Position numbers and translations under genes: made by a program. Source: Sphingomonadaceae bacterium (GTDB taxonomy: Bacteria > Pseudomonadota > Alphaproteobacteria > Sphingomonadales > Sphingomonadaceae). Taken from it: 26,430 nt of DNA. Each line of letters opens with the position of its first letter. The stretch's first letter is position 1. The stretch lies in contig RFSU01000009.1 of NCBI GenBank assembly GCA_009923795.1, positions 1 to 26,430 on the forward strand, written 5' to 3'. The notes beneath the pieces are model-generated. The model was not told the origin of the DNA and did no database searches. It worked only from the letters and a program-made list of their open reading frames with translations. Below, piece by piece: positions 8,140 to 16,447 of the stretch.

Positions 8140-10206
8140 ATGCGACTGAAGCAATTCATCGCGAGCGCTGCTATGCTGCTGGTTTGTGGCGGTTGCGGCT
8201 CATCCACCTCATCACCCGCAGTCAGCGCCGCGCGCCAACCCTCGGTCAGTCTTACACTTTCGCGCGCCGACGCGATTACCTACCAAGCCTCGACATTAAC
8301 TTGGGCCGTGACGAACGCAGACACCTGCACCGCATCTGGCGGTTGGAGTGGGTCGAAAGCGTTGGCGGGGTCCTTTACAATCCCGACCAATACGGACGGA
8401 TCCAATATCTATGAGCTGACGTGCACCAACGCGGCTGGATCAACCAAGCAGTCGGTGACGTTGAACGTTGCCAAGCCCTCACTGTCCTTCGCTGGAACAT
8501 GGGTTCCGCACGCCGAAGCGGATTTAAGCCCTGACAGCCCGATTAGCCTTGCGAACACGTTTAATGGACTGGTTCGAATTGGCAGCTCTGGGCGATATGG
8601 CGTGACCGCTATTGGCTGGAGTTACTCCGGATTTGGCAGTCAAGCGGCCACACAAACGATTGTGAAGGTCAATGCGGCCCTTCTCTTGCCAGATGCAAAT
8701 GGGCTCTTGACTATCGCATCTGATCGGCTGAAGCCCGATGCTGTGACCAATGGGGCAGGTTCCGTTGTTGTCGCGGACTTTAACGATGATGGCTATGACG
8801 ACATTGTGTTCATTGCGCACAATGAAAGTCCGTTCCTCGCGGCCGCAAGCACAGTCTATTGGGGCAGCGCGTCGGGGACATTTGCGAAGGAGCAGCTCTT
8901 AGACAAGGTGATGGCGCATGATGCCCAGCTGGCGCTTGTTGACGGACAGAAAAGAATTTTCACGGGCAGTTTCACCGCCGGACAGGATCATAACGGGAAC
9001 TGGGTGAACCAGCCGGACGCGATGGTGAACCCCATTTACGCCTTCACCAATGGGACGTTGAAAGCAACCGAGCCGCCGAGGATGAAGGCGACCGCCAATA
9101 ACCTAACGGCCGTTGGCGGCATGACGAACGCCTATATTCGGGGAACGCCCGCCTATTCTGCAAAATTGGTGGCGGGAGATTCTCGGGTTCCAACGCCTCT
9201 GGGAGCCTGTTGTGAATCGCGTACGTCCATTTTTGACTTCGCGTCTGGCGACATTACGTCATCAACGCCTGTTCAGATATTCATGCCCTATCTGGGGACA
9301 CTGGATGCCTATAAAAGCTATCTGACAGCTGGCCAGTTCCCGCACGTCTATCGCGTCTATGCAAAAGACCTGAACCAAGACGGCCATGACGACATATTGG
9401 CGGCGCAATCCTTCTGGACGCAGTCGAACAATAGCTGGCCCTCCGCCCTGCAGATCCTGCTCAATGATGGCAGCGGTTTTTTCAACGACGCGACGGCAAA
9501 GCTAAATCCGGATATGCGCCTGGCGACATCGGAGTTGGGATATACACCAAAATTCTTTGATCTTGATGGCAGCGGCATTGAAGCCATGTTGTGGGATGGC
9601 AGTTATAGTTACAACGACTTTGGCCGACATTCCGATTATTTGATCCTGAATGACGGAACGGGACGCCTTTATCTGGCCCTGCACCCGGAGTTTTTGACAA
9701 TTTCAAATGACGTTCAGGCCTATCTAAAAACAAAAGGATATAGCCCCAATGGCAATACCCCAGCGCGCTTGATCGGCGTCCCGCAGCCCGACGGATCGTT
9801 GAATTATTTGGCTGAGGCTGGCGGGTCCGTGAAATCTGCGACTAAGAATATTTGGCAGGTCGCATATTTCTACGTGAATGTTCCCCTTCGGTACAACCCA
9901 AGAACCGATTTTGTAACGAACGTCACAATCTCGGATCGGCGCAATTCGCAGAACATACGCACATGGGCGGGAGACGATATCATCAGCGATCTGAGCGCGG
10001 CCAGAGCGACAAAGATTGACGGCGGCTTGGGCGAAAACAAGGTGATCTATTCTGGGCCGTCCACTGGATATTCGGTCGTCCAAAACCCTGACGGCACGAG
10101 GACAGTCACAACGATAACCAGCAGCGCCTATCCGCCCGTTAAAGATACGCTGAAGAATATTCAGACCATCCAGTTCAGCGATAAGTCGATCAGGCTGGTT
10201 TCCTGA
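8140..10206 (+). CDS. Large exported FG-GAP/VCBS repeat protein with Ig-like and RTX-type ends
   Basis: A 688-residue exported protein. The N-terminus has a lipoprotein-like signal (hydrophobic stretch then VCGGCGSS; Cys16 or Cys19 could be lipidated, but the -3 to -1 residues are not ideal). Residues about 33-110 form an Ig-like module with the common LTWAVTNADTCTASGGWSG pattern. FG-GAP/VCBS calcium-binding motifs follow: ADFNDDGYDDIVF (near 208-220), KDLNQDGHDDILA (near 408-420) and FDLDGSGIEAMLW (near 472-484). The end (AGDDIISDLS, IDGGLGENKVIYSG, then DTLKNIQTIQFSDKSIRLV) resembles the C-terminal module of RTX proteins secreted by type I systems. A lipid anchor and a type I signal together are unusual. 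A GAGG ribosome site precedes ATG 8140. Its partner or ligand is unknown. Confidence 0.8.
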   Translation: MRLKQFIASAAMLLVCGGCGSSTSSPAVSAARQPSVSLTLSRADAITYQASTLTWAVTNADTCTASGGWSGSKALAGSFTIPTNTDGSNIYELTCTNAAGSTKQSVTLNVAKPSLSFAGTWVPHAEADLSPDSPISLANTFNGLVRIGSSGRYGVTAIGWSYSGFGSQAATQTIVKVNAALLLPDANGLLTIASDRLKPDAVTNGAGSVVVADFNDDGYDDIVFIAHNESPFLAAASTVYWGSASGTFAKEQLLDKVMAHDAQLALVDGQKRIFTGSFTAGQDHNGNWVNQPDAMVNPIYAFTNGTLKATEPPRMKATANNLTAVGGMTNAYIRGTPAYSAKLVAGDSRVPTPLGACCESRTSIFDFASGDITSSTPVQIFMPYLGTLDAYKSYLTAGQFPHVYRVYAKDLNQDGHDDILAAQSFWTQSNNSWPSALQILLNDGSGFFNDATAKLNPDMRLATSELGYTPKFFDLDGSGIEAMLWDGSYSYNDFGRHSDYLILNDGTGRLYLALHPEFLTISNDVQAYLKTKGYSPNGNTPARLIGVPQPDGSLNYLAEAGGSVKSATKNIWQVAYFYVNVPLRYNPRTDFVTNVTISDRRNSQNIRTWAGDDIISDLSAARATKIDGGLGENKVIYSGPSTGYSVVQNPDGTRTVTTITSSAYPPVKDTLKNIQTIQFSDKSIRLVS

Positions 10207-10329
10207 AACGGCAGTTGTTTCCGCATTTCGATAGGCGAGGTGGTGTTTCGGGCTGACCCGATGAGGGCAGATGGCACTCATGGGCTGCGCAGTGAGGCCC
10301 TCTCCAGAAACAAATGCTGTGCCTTCAAA

Positions 10330-10358
10330 GTGTCACCAGAAGCGCATGAGTGTGTCAC
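10330..10358 (+). promoter_or_regulatory. Candidate Pho box (three heptamers, 11-bp period)
   Basis: Heptamers with four-base spacers begin at 10330 (GTGTCAC), 10341 (AGCGCAT) and 10352 (GTGTCAC). Against the PhoB half-site CTGTCAT/C the first and third match at six of seven positions; the middle one is weak. The outer two are exactly two helical turns apart. The site ends 53 bp before the TBDT start codon. This is an inference from consensus, supported by two further sites in the window. Confidence 0.5.
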
Positions 10359-10411
10359 AAATCGGATCTAGTGGAGCGCCTTCACAATAACCACCATTTG
10401 GGGAAGCACAC

Positions 10412-12682
10412 ATGCGTTCCATATCCGTATTCCTGCTTGCGAGCACGGCCATCATCTCCACGCCTGCCTTGGCCCAGACAAGTCCGGTTGAGGCGGTCGA
10501 GGAAAATTCGACGGCTGAAATCATTGTCATTGGTCGCGGCGAAACGCGGCAAGTTCAAGAGCTTTCGAATGATGATTTGGGGGTTCTTGCGGCAGGCACC
10601 AGCCCGTTAAAGGCGATTGAGAAGCTGCCGAGCGTCAATTTCCAATCTGCAGATCCCTTTGGCAATTATGAATGGTCGACGCGTGTCACGATCCGCGGCT
10701 TCAACCAGAACCAATTGGGCTTTACGCTGGATGGCATTCCGTTGGGCGACATGACCTATGGCAACCATAACGGTCTCCATGTCTCACGCGCGATTTCGCC
10801 AGAGAATATTTCGGTGACGCGCGTGTCGCAGGGCGCTGGCTCCATTGGAACCCAGTCAACCAACAATCTCGGCGGTACGTTGGAGTTCCAATCGATTGAC
10901 CCCAAGGATGTTCTGGGTGCCGATGTTGGCCTGACCTATGGCACGGAAAACACAATGCGCAGCTTCGTGCGTCTTGCTGGTGGCTTGGAAGATGGGCCGC
11001 GCGCTTTCGTGTCCGCTCAATATCACAAGACCGATAAGTGGAAGGGTGAAGGTGAGCAGAAAACGATGATGCTGAACGCCAAAGCCATTATGCCTGTCGG
11101 CAACGCAGAAGTTGATGCCTATGTCAGCTTTTCTGACCGCGCAGAGCAGGATTATCAGGATCTCTCGCTCGCGCAGATCAACACCCTTGGGTATAGCTGG
11201 GACAATTTTGGCCCGTCGCAATATGCCAAGGCAATTCTGGTCGCCGATGTTGGAGCAAACCTTGGCGCAACGACAACCCCGCTCAATGCAAGTGCGGGTA
11301 AAGTCTATCCGTCCCCAATCAAATCAGCAGATGATGCCTATTATGACGCATCTGGCCTGCGTAAGGATATGGTCGCGACTTTAGGTCTAACCGCCTCTTT
11401 GGCGGACATGGTGACGCTGAAGGTCAAGGGCTATTATCACGAAAATGATGGCCAGGGCACTTGGGGTACGCCCTATGTCAACAGCCCGACGGGCGTTCCA
11501 ATGTCGGTCCGCACAACCGAATATGACATGAAGCGCAAAGGCGTGTTCAGCAGCCTGAATGCAGATCTGGGCGATCACGCGGTCACAGCCGGGCTTTGGC
11601 TTGAGAATAACAAGTTCAACCAGGCACGCCGCTTCTATGCCTATACCAGCCGGACAGAGCCGGGCCGTGACCATCTGAAGTTCATGACGAACCCCTTCTT
11701 CACCCAGTGGGAGTTCAACTTCACGACCGATACCCTGCAATATTATGTGCAGGACAAGATCACTTTGGGTAATGCAACAATCAACTTGGGCTGGAAGGGC
11801 TTTAAGGTTGATAACAACTCCTCGCCTGTCACGGCCGGTGGGCGTGCCACGGGCAAGATCAAGACGCAGGATTGGTTTCAGCCGCATGTTGGCGCTGCTT
11901 ATAAGCTGAGCAATAATGCAGAGCTTTTCGGCGGTTTCACGCAGGTCACGCGCGCTTTTGTGTCGTCGACGACAAGCGGCCCGTTCTCCACAACCCAGGC
12001 TGGCTTTGATGCGATCAAGGGCACGCTGAAGCCGGAGGAGTCCGACACATATGAGTTGGGCGCTCGGTTCAATAACCGCACCTTTAACGGCACCGTTGGC
12101 GTCTATTATGTGAACTTCCGCAATCGTCTTCTTGGCCTTTCGACGGGGGCCGGCATTGTCGGCAATCCGGCAGTATTGCAAAATGTGGGCGATGTCCGCG
12201 CGCTTGGCTTTGAAGCGGCAGGCGATGTTCGCTTGGGCGGCGGCCTCAGCCTGTTCGTCTCTTATAGCTATAACGACACGACCTATCGCAACGATGTTTT
12301 GAACGCGCTCGGTGCCGTGGTGACGGCGACCAAGGACAAGACGGTTGTTGATACGCCCAAGCAGCTGATCCGGGGTGAAGTGGCCTATGACAATGACGCG
12401 TTCTTTGGCCGGGTTGCCGTCAACTATATGTCAAAGCGCTACTTCACCTATGAGAATGACAAGTCCGTTCCGGCTCGGGCTCTTGTGGACGCGACGATCG
12501 GCTATCGCTTTGATGCCGGCCTTCGCAAGCCCGTTGAGCTTCAGCTGAACGCCACCAACTTGTTCGATCGCAACTATGTGGCGACAATTGGGTCAAACGG
12601 CTTTGGTAGCCGTGGCGATAACCAGACGCTCCTTGCCGGTGCGCCGCAGCAGATCTTCGTCTCGCTGAAGGTCGGCTTCTGA
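10412..12682 (+). CDS. TonB-dependent receptor paired with a phosphodiesterase
   Basis: A 756-residue outer-membrane receptor. Residues 1-21 are a clear signal peptide ending PALAQ. A TonB-box-like stretch (AEIIVIGRG) follows, then a plug with the segments TRVTIRGFNQNQLGFTLDG and NNLGGTLEF, and a beta-barrel ending in aromatic LKVGF, as outer-membrane barrels do. Its TGA overlaps the ATG of the NPP-type phosphodiesterase gene in TGATG, so the two are translated together. The receptor probably imports a phosphoester or the product of that enzyme; the ligand itself cannot be read from the sequence. A candidate Pho box lies 53 bp upstream, suggesting induction by phosphate starvation. An iron-siderophore role is possible from the family but not favoured by context. 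Confidence 0.9.
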   Translation: MRSISVFLLASTAIISTPALAQTSPVEAVEENSTAEIIVIGRGETRQVQELSNDDLGVLAAGTSPLKAIEKLPSVNFQSADPFGNYEWSTRVTIRGFNQNQLGFTLDGIPLGDMTYGNHNGLHVSRAISPENISVTRVSQGAGSIGTQSTNNLGGTLEFQSIDPKDVLGADVGLTYGTENTMRSFVRLAGGLEDGPRAFVSAQYHKTDKWKGEGEQKTMMLNAKAIMPVGNAEVDAYVSFSDRAEQDYQDLSLAQINTLGYSWDNFGPSQYAKAILVADVGANLGATTTPLNASAGKVYPSPIKSADDAYYDASGLRKDMVATLGLTASLADMVTLKVKGYYHENDGQGTWGTPYVNSPTGVPMSVRTTEYDMKRKGVFSSLNADLGDHAVTAGLWLENNKFNQARRFYAYTSRTEPGRDHLKFMTNPFFTQWEFNFTTDTLQYYVQDKITLGNATINLGWKGFKVDNNSSPVTAGGRATGKIKTQDWFQPHVGAAYKLSNNAELFGGFTQVTRAFVSSTTSGPFSTTQAGFDAIKGTLKPEESDTYELGARFNNRTFNGTVGVYYVNFRNRLLGLSTGAGIVGNPAVLQNVGDVRALGFEAAGDVRLGGGLSLFVSYSYNDTTYRNDVLNALGAVVTATKDKTVVDTPKQLIRGEVAYDNDAFFGRVAVNYMSKRYFTYENDKSVPARALVDATIGYRFDAGLRKPVELQLNATNLFDRNYVATIGSNGFGSRGDNQTLLAGAPQQIFVSLKVGF

Positions 12683-14034
12683 TGAAAGGCTGGCGCACCG
12701 CGCTTGTCGCAGTCTCCCTCCTCTCCTCGGTGTCTGGAGCTGCTTGGGGTGCGCCAGTCCTGCTGATCGCCATCGACGGGCTTCGGCCCGTCGATGTGCG
12801 AGAGGCAAAGGACAAAAAAATCAATATTCCTCATCTGCGACGGTTCATGGATGAAGGAAGCTCGGCCAGCGGCGTGCAGGGTGTTTTGCCTACAGTCACT
12901 TATCCAAGCCATACGACATTATTGACGGGCGCAGCCCCTGCGCGCCACGGGATCGTTTCGAATACAAGCTTTGATCCGCTCCAGATTAATCAAACTGGTT
13001 GGTTTTGGTATGGCAGCGATATCAAGCGCGACACCTTGTGGGACGCGGCCGTAAAAGTCGGATTGTCGACTGCAAATGTTCATTGGCCGGTGAGCGTTGG
13101 GGTTCGCTCGATCCGCTGGAACCTGCCTCAGATTTGGCGCACGGGCCACGAGGATGACGCGAAACTCCTCAACGCGCTCGCAACGCCGAAGCTGCTCACT
13201 GAATTGACGGCCAATGGCGCGCCTTATGCGGCGGGCATTGATGAAAGCATTGAGGCTGATGAAAATCGCGCGCAGTTCGCGGTGAATTTGATCGGCAAAC
13301 ATCAGCCAGAATTCATGACAGTGTATTTGACTGCGCTCGACCATGAGCAGCATCTTGAAGGCCCAGCGAGCCCAGCTGCATACAAAGTTTTGGAGCGGAT
13401 TGATGTACTGGTCGGCAAGCTGGTCGCAGCGCAGATGGAGGCCCATCCAGATGCCGTCATTGCAATCGCATCAGACCATGGCTTTGCTGCGCTCGACACA
13501 GAGGTGAATTTGTTTCGCGCCTTTATCGATGCGGGGCTGATCACTGTTGATGCTCAAAACAAAGTCACGTCCTGGCGGGCTATGCCCTGGCCATCGGGTG
13601 GGTCAGCTGCGATCATCTTGGCCGATGCCAATGATCCGAAGCTGGAACAGCAGGTTGCCAGCCTACTTGGTGAGTTAAAGAAAAACCCTGAACTAAAGAT
13701 TGACCGGATTCTGACGCAATCAGAGATCCAGGCCAAGGGCGGCAATCCCGACGCGAAATTCTATATTGGTTTCAAGCTCGGTGCAGGTGCCGGAGGGTAT
13801 AAAGGGGCCAATGCACCGCTTATTTCCAAGGCATCCTATCGCGGAACACATGGGTATTTTGCCGATGAATCCGCTATGCGCTCTTCTTTCATGATTATGG
13901 GTCCAGATATTCGCAAAGGGCATGACCTTGGCATTATAGATATGCGGTCGATTGCCCCGACCATCGCCCAGATATTGGGAGCTTCTTTGCCCAAGGCAGA
14001 GGCAGTTTCACTAGATGTGGCGGTAAGTCCCTAA
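12682..14034 (+). CDS. Periplasmic NPP-type nucleotide pyrophosphatase/phosphodiesterase
   Basis: A 450-residue member of the alkaline phosphatase superfamily, ENPP branch, which cleaves phosphodiester or pyrophosphate bonds with two zinc ions. The signal peptide ends near AAWGAP (residue 24). The catalytic set is complete by pattern: D32 (AIDG), nucleophile T73 in PTVTYPSH, D220 and H224 in LDHEQH, D265-H266 in ASDHG, and H390 in GTHGY. Length fits bacterial NPPs. The start overlaps the receptor stop, so enzyme and receptor are coupled. In this setting it would release phosphate or a monoester from nucleotides, nucleotide sugars or glycerophosphodiesters; the exact substrate is inference. 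A lone 5' portion of the next Pho box begins right after its stop. Confidence 0.9.
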   Translation: MKGWRTALVAVSLLSSVSGAAWGAPVLLIAIDGLRPVDVREAKDKKINIPHLRRFMDEGSSASGVQGVLPTVTYPSHTTLLTGAAPARHGIVSNTSFDPLQINQTGWFWYGSDIKRDTLWDAAVKVGLSTANVHWPVSVGVRSIRWNLPQIWRTGHEDDAKLLNALATPKLLTELTANGAPYAAGIDESIEADENRAQFAVNLIGKHQPEFMTVYLTALDHEQHLEGPASPAAYKVLERIDVLVGKLVAAQMEAHPDAVIAIASDHGFAALDTEVNLFRAFIDAGLITVDAQNKVTSWRAMPWPSGGSAAIILADANDPKLEQQVASLLGELKKNPELKIDRILTQSEIQAKGGNPDAKFYIGFKLGAGAGGYKGANAPLISKASYRGTHGYFADESAMRSSFMIMGPDIRKGHDLGIIDMRSIAPTIAQILGASLPKAEAVSLDVAVSP

Positions 14035-14035
14035 A

Positions 14036-14053
14036 CTGTCATAGCGCTGCCAT
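14036..14053 (+). promoter_or_regulatory. Strong candidate Pho box upstream of plcP-agt
   Basis: CTGTCAT-AGCG-CTGCCAT begins one base after the phosphodiesterase stop. It matches the PhoB consensus direct repeat at 13 of 14 half-site positions with the required four-base spacer. It ends 60 bp before the plcP ATG. This is the best of the three Pho-box-like sites in the window. Confidence 0.72.
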
Positions 14054-14113
14054 TCCAAAGTCACACGCACGTGCTTTTAAGTAATCATCGATTGGGTGTG
14101 GGGGATAAGTGCA

Positions 14114-14998
14114 ATGACACATGCGTTGGAAGTCACTCGTGATGGTCGGCTTGCTGGTATTCCATTTGAGCCGACTTGGTTTTCTGAACCTGAGCCGCGC
14201 AGTTTTGTTCCAAAGCAGCGTTATCGTACTGTTTGGATTTCGGATATTCATCTCGGCACGGCCGGGTGCAATGCCGATCTGCTGATCGACTTTCTCCATT
14301 CTATCGAATGTGAGACCTTGTATCTGGTTGGCGACATCATTGATGGGTGGCGGCTGCGCAAGGGCTGGTTCTGGCCCGCATCGCACAATGAAATTGTTCG
14401 GCGCGTTCTTAAGCTTGCCCGGAAGGGCACGCGCGTCGTCTACATTCCCGGCAATCATGATGAGATGATGCGGGATTATGCCGGGCTAACCTTTGGCGGT
14501 GTTGAGATCGCGCTAGAGGCCGTTCACGAGACTGCCGATGGTCGTCGCCTGATGGTGGTGCATGGCGATATGTTCGACGGCGTTGTGATGTATGCCCGCT
14601 GGCTCGCCTTCCTTGGCGACCAAGCCTATACGATGCTGCTTAAGGCCAACCAACTGCTTAACGCTGTGCGTCGCAGATTTCAGATGCCTTACTGGTCGCT
14701 CTCGGCCCATCTGAAAAAGAAGGTCAAAAACGCGGTTCAGTTCATCACCGAATATGAAACTGTTGTCGCACGAGAAGCGGCGAGCAGGGGTGTTGATGGC
14801 GTCGTTTGCGGACATATTCACAGCGCCGAAATTCGCGATATGGATGGTATCATCTATTATAATGATGGCGACTGGGTGGAAAGCTGCACCGCCTTGGTCG
14901 AAGATCATGACGGCCATATGCACTTGCTCGATTGGGCTGCGCATTTGCGCGCGCGGAGCAATGCTCAAAACAGCAAGGCCAAGGCAGTGGCCGCGTGA
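14114..14998 (+). CDS. plcP: PlcP-type phospholipase C (COG2908 metallophosphoesterase)
   Basis: A 294-residue calcineurin-like phosphoesterase. Metal-site motifs are in order: D44 and H46 (SDIHLG), D74 (GDIIDG), N114-H115-D116 (GNHD), H150 (HGD), and H234 and H236 (GHIH). COG2908 members are often labelled UDP-2,3-diacylglucosamine hydrolase (LpxH), but LpxH is nearer 240 residues. In phosphate-limited rhizobia and marine bacteria the longer form, PlcP, cleaves phosphatidylcholine or phosphatidylethanolamine to diacylglycerol. The length, the GTGA overlap with a GT4 glycosyltransferase and the strong Pho box argue for PlcP. No signal peptide is seen, so it would act at the cytoplasmic face of the inner membrane. 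ATG 14114 is chosen over GTG 14096 because GGGGGA lies eight bases upstream of it. Confidence 0.8.
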   Translation: MTHALEVTRDGRLAGIPFEPTWFSEPEPRSFVPKQRYRTVWISDIHLGTAGCNADLLIDFLHSIECETLYLVGDIIDGWRLRKGWFWPASHNEIVRRVLKLARKGTRVVYIPGNHDEMMRDYAGLTFGGVEIALEAVHETADGRRLMVVHGDMFDGVVMYARWLAFLGDQAYTMLLKANQLLNAVRRRFQMPYWSLSAHLKKKVKNAVQFITEYETVVAREAASRGVDGVVCGHIHSAEIRDMDGIIYYNDGDWVESCTALVEDHDGHMHLLDWAAHLRARSNAQNSKAKAVAA

Positions 14999-16122
14999 GG
15001 ATTGCGCTGGCAACAGACGCATGGGCGCCGCAAATCAATGGCGTTGTGCGGACCTTGACGGAAACTGTCACCCAGTTGAGGCGATTTGGGCATGAGGTCC
15101 ACGTCATATCCCCAGATCAGTTCACCAATATCCCGTGTCCGGGCTATGACGAAATTCGTTTGGCCTTGATGCCCCGGTTTGGCGTGCGAAAGACTTTGCT
15201 AAACTTCGCGCCAGACATTGTTCATATCGCCACTGAAGGGCCAATTGGTTGGAGTGCGCGCCGCTGGTGCATGGTGCATAATGTGCCCTTCACAACGGCG
15301 TTTCATACCCGCTTTCCAGACTATCTTGCGGTCAGAACTGGTCTGTCTGCCGAGAGGTTTTGGCCCGTGATGCGCCGCTTTCACGCACCATCCCGTTCTG
15401 TTTTGGTCGCCACCCCAAGTCTGCAAGCAGAGCTTGCGACGCGTGGCATAAACCACACCCGGCAATGGTCCCGAGGGATAGATCAGAAGGTCTTTCGACC
15501 ACGCCTCTTCCCCCATCCTCAGTTGGAAAATGTGCAGCGGCCGATCCTGCTTTCGGTTGGCAGAGTAGCCGTTGAAAAAAACCTAGAGGCCTTTTTGTCC
15601 TGTCCGACGAACGGCACGCATGTGGTGGTGGGGGATGGGCCGGCAAAAGCTGATCTGCAGCGGCGCTACCCGGACGCGATTTTTATGGGCGCTCTTTCGG
15701 GCGATGCGCTCGCCAGCGCCTATGCTGCGGCGGATGTATTTGTGTTCCCAAGCCTTACGGACACCTTCGGGCTGGTCATTATTGAGGCGCTTGCCTGTGG
15801 TGTGCCTGTGGCGGCATTTCCCGTTGCCGGCCCGCTCGACATTCTGGGGCTAGATGGGCGCGGCGGGATCCATCGGCATCTGAACACCGCAGGCGCCGTC
15901 GATGCCAGTCTTGAGCGGGCGATGGTGAAGGCGCTCAAGGTCAAACGCGTGGACGCCGCGGTCCTCGGTCAATCCTTCACCTGGGAGGCAAGCGCCCGGC
16001 AATTCGAGCATGCTCTTTTGGAGGCGCTGAACACCAGCGCGCCAAATATGTCAGTGCCTGTGGGCTTACACCCCGCTCCCCAGTCTTCTAACTGGGCTGC
16101 GCATTCACCCAATCGCGCTTGA
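14995..16122 (+). CDS. agt: Agt-type GT4 glycosyltransferase for glycolipid synthesis
   Basis: A 375-residue GT-B glycosyltransferase of family GT4. The N-terminal half starts MRIALATDAWAPQINGVVRT, with the typical glycine-containing loop. The donor-binding half has LSVGRVAVEKNLEAF and the SLTDTFGLVIIEALACG block (near 252-268) with the EX7E-type glutamate. The GTG start is fixed by its GTGA overlap with the plcP stop. In SAR11 and other alphaproteobacteria the plcP neighbour Agt adds glucose or glucuronate to diacylglycerol, making phosphorus-free glycolipids that replace phospholipids under phosphate starvation; I infer the same here. Such proteins are often called MgtA-like mannosyltransferases, which remains an alternative. 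The last roughly 30 residues (after EALNTSAP) are low-complexity and run into an antisense acyl-CoA dehydrogenase remnant, so the original C-terminus may have been altered. Confidence 0.8.
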   Translation: MRIALATDAWAPQINGVVRTLTETVTQLRRFGHEVHVISPDQFTNIPCPGYDEIRLALMPRFGVRKTLLNFAPDIVHIATEGPIGWSARRWCMVHNVPFTTAFHTRFPDYLAVRTGLSAERFWPVMRRFHAPSRSVLVATPSLQAELATRGINHTRQWSRGIDQKVFRPRLFPHPQLENVQRPILLSVGRVAVEKNLEAFLSCPTNGTHVVVGDGPAKADLQRRYPDAIFMGALSGDALASAYAAADVFVFPSLTDTFGLVIIEALACGVPVAAFPVAGPLDILGLDGRGGIHRHLNTAGAVDASLERAMVKALKVKRVDAAVLGQSFTWEASARQFEHALLEALNTSAPNMSVPVGLHPAPQSSNWAAHSPNRA

Positions 16123-16303
16123 TCTTCTTGGCGAGGCTCAGTTTGTGGACTTCGGTTGGTCCATCATAAATCCGAAAGGCGCGGATCTCCCGAAAGACTT
16201 GTTCGACAATGGTTTGATCCGTCACGCCGGTGCCGCCCATAACCTGCACACAACGGTCCGCGATCCGCATCAAGGCCTCTGACACGGCGACCTCGAAAAT
16301 GAT
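16088..16303 (-). pseudogene. 3' remnant of an acyl-CoA dehydrogenase gene
   Basis: About 72 codons keep the C-terminal end of an acyl-CoA dehydrogenase: EVAVSEALMRIADRC, VQVMGGTGVT and FREIRAFRIYDGPTEVH, closing with AKKIKRDW. In the family this segment holds part of the FAD-binding and active-site region of a roughly 380-410 residue enzyme. Upstream the frame meets TAA (16306-16304) and homology ends, so about 80 percent of the gene is missing. A GTG at 16285 could formally start a 65-residue peptide, but it would lack the catalytic base and most of the fold. The last 35 bp overlap the end of agt on the other strand. Confidence 0.8.
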
Positions 16304-16422
16304 TTAAGTACCGCGCCTTAGCCTTAGCTCATCAAAATTTCGACCCTAATTCAGGTCCTTTAAACTGGCATGATGAACCCCGTGCCTTTATGATGCAGGC
16401 TGAGCAATATCGGGCGAAAGTT

Positions 16423-16436
16423 CTTTCAACTGAAAG
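16423..16436. repeat. Short inverted repeat next to the ParA-type gene's ribosome site
   Basis: CTTTCA-AC-TGAAAG is a perfect six-base inverted repeat. It sits directly before the GGGAC that serves as ribosome site for ATG 16448. It could be an operator or an RNA hairpin limiting access to the ribosome site; which is not decidable here. Confidence 0.3.
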
Positions 16437-16447
16437 GGACGGCAGCA

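Noticed and set aside
10263..10302. Intrinsic terminator after the FG-GAP gene (GAGGGC paired with GCCCTC)
   Set aside because: The loop is about 28 bases and no T-run follows, so it does not meet the usual form.
11387..12181. Open frame of 264 codons on the minus strand
   Set aside because: Antisense to the receptor barrel; composition is that of a shadow frame.
14932..14994. Upstream start of the glycosyltransferase at 14932
   Set aside because: It would add 21 residues unlike the family and overlap plcP deeply; the GTG at 14995 begins exactly at the conserved MRIALATDAW.
14114..14998. LpxH (UDP-2,3-diacylglucosamine hydrolase) assignment
   Set aside because: Length, glycosyltransferase partner and Pho box fit PlcP better, though LpxH is not formally excluded.
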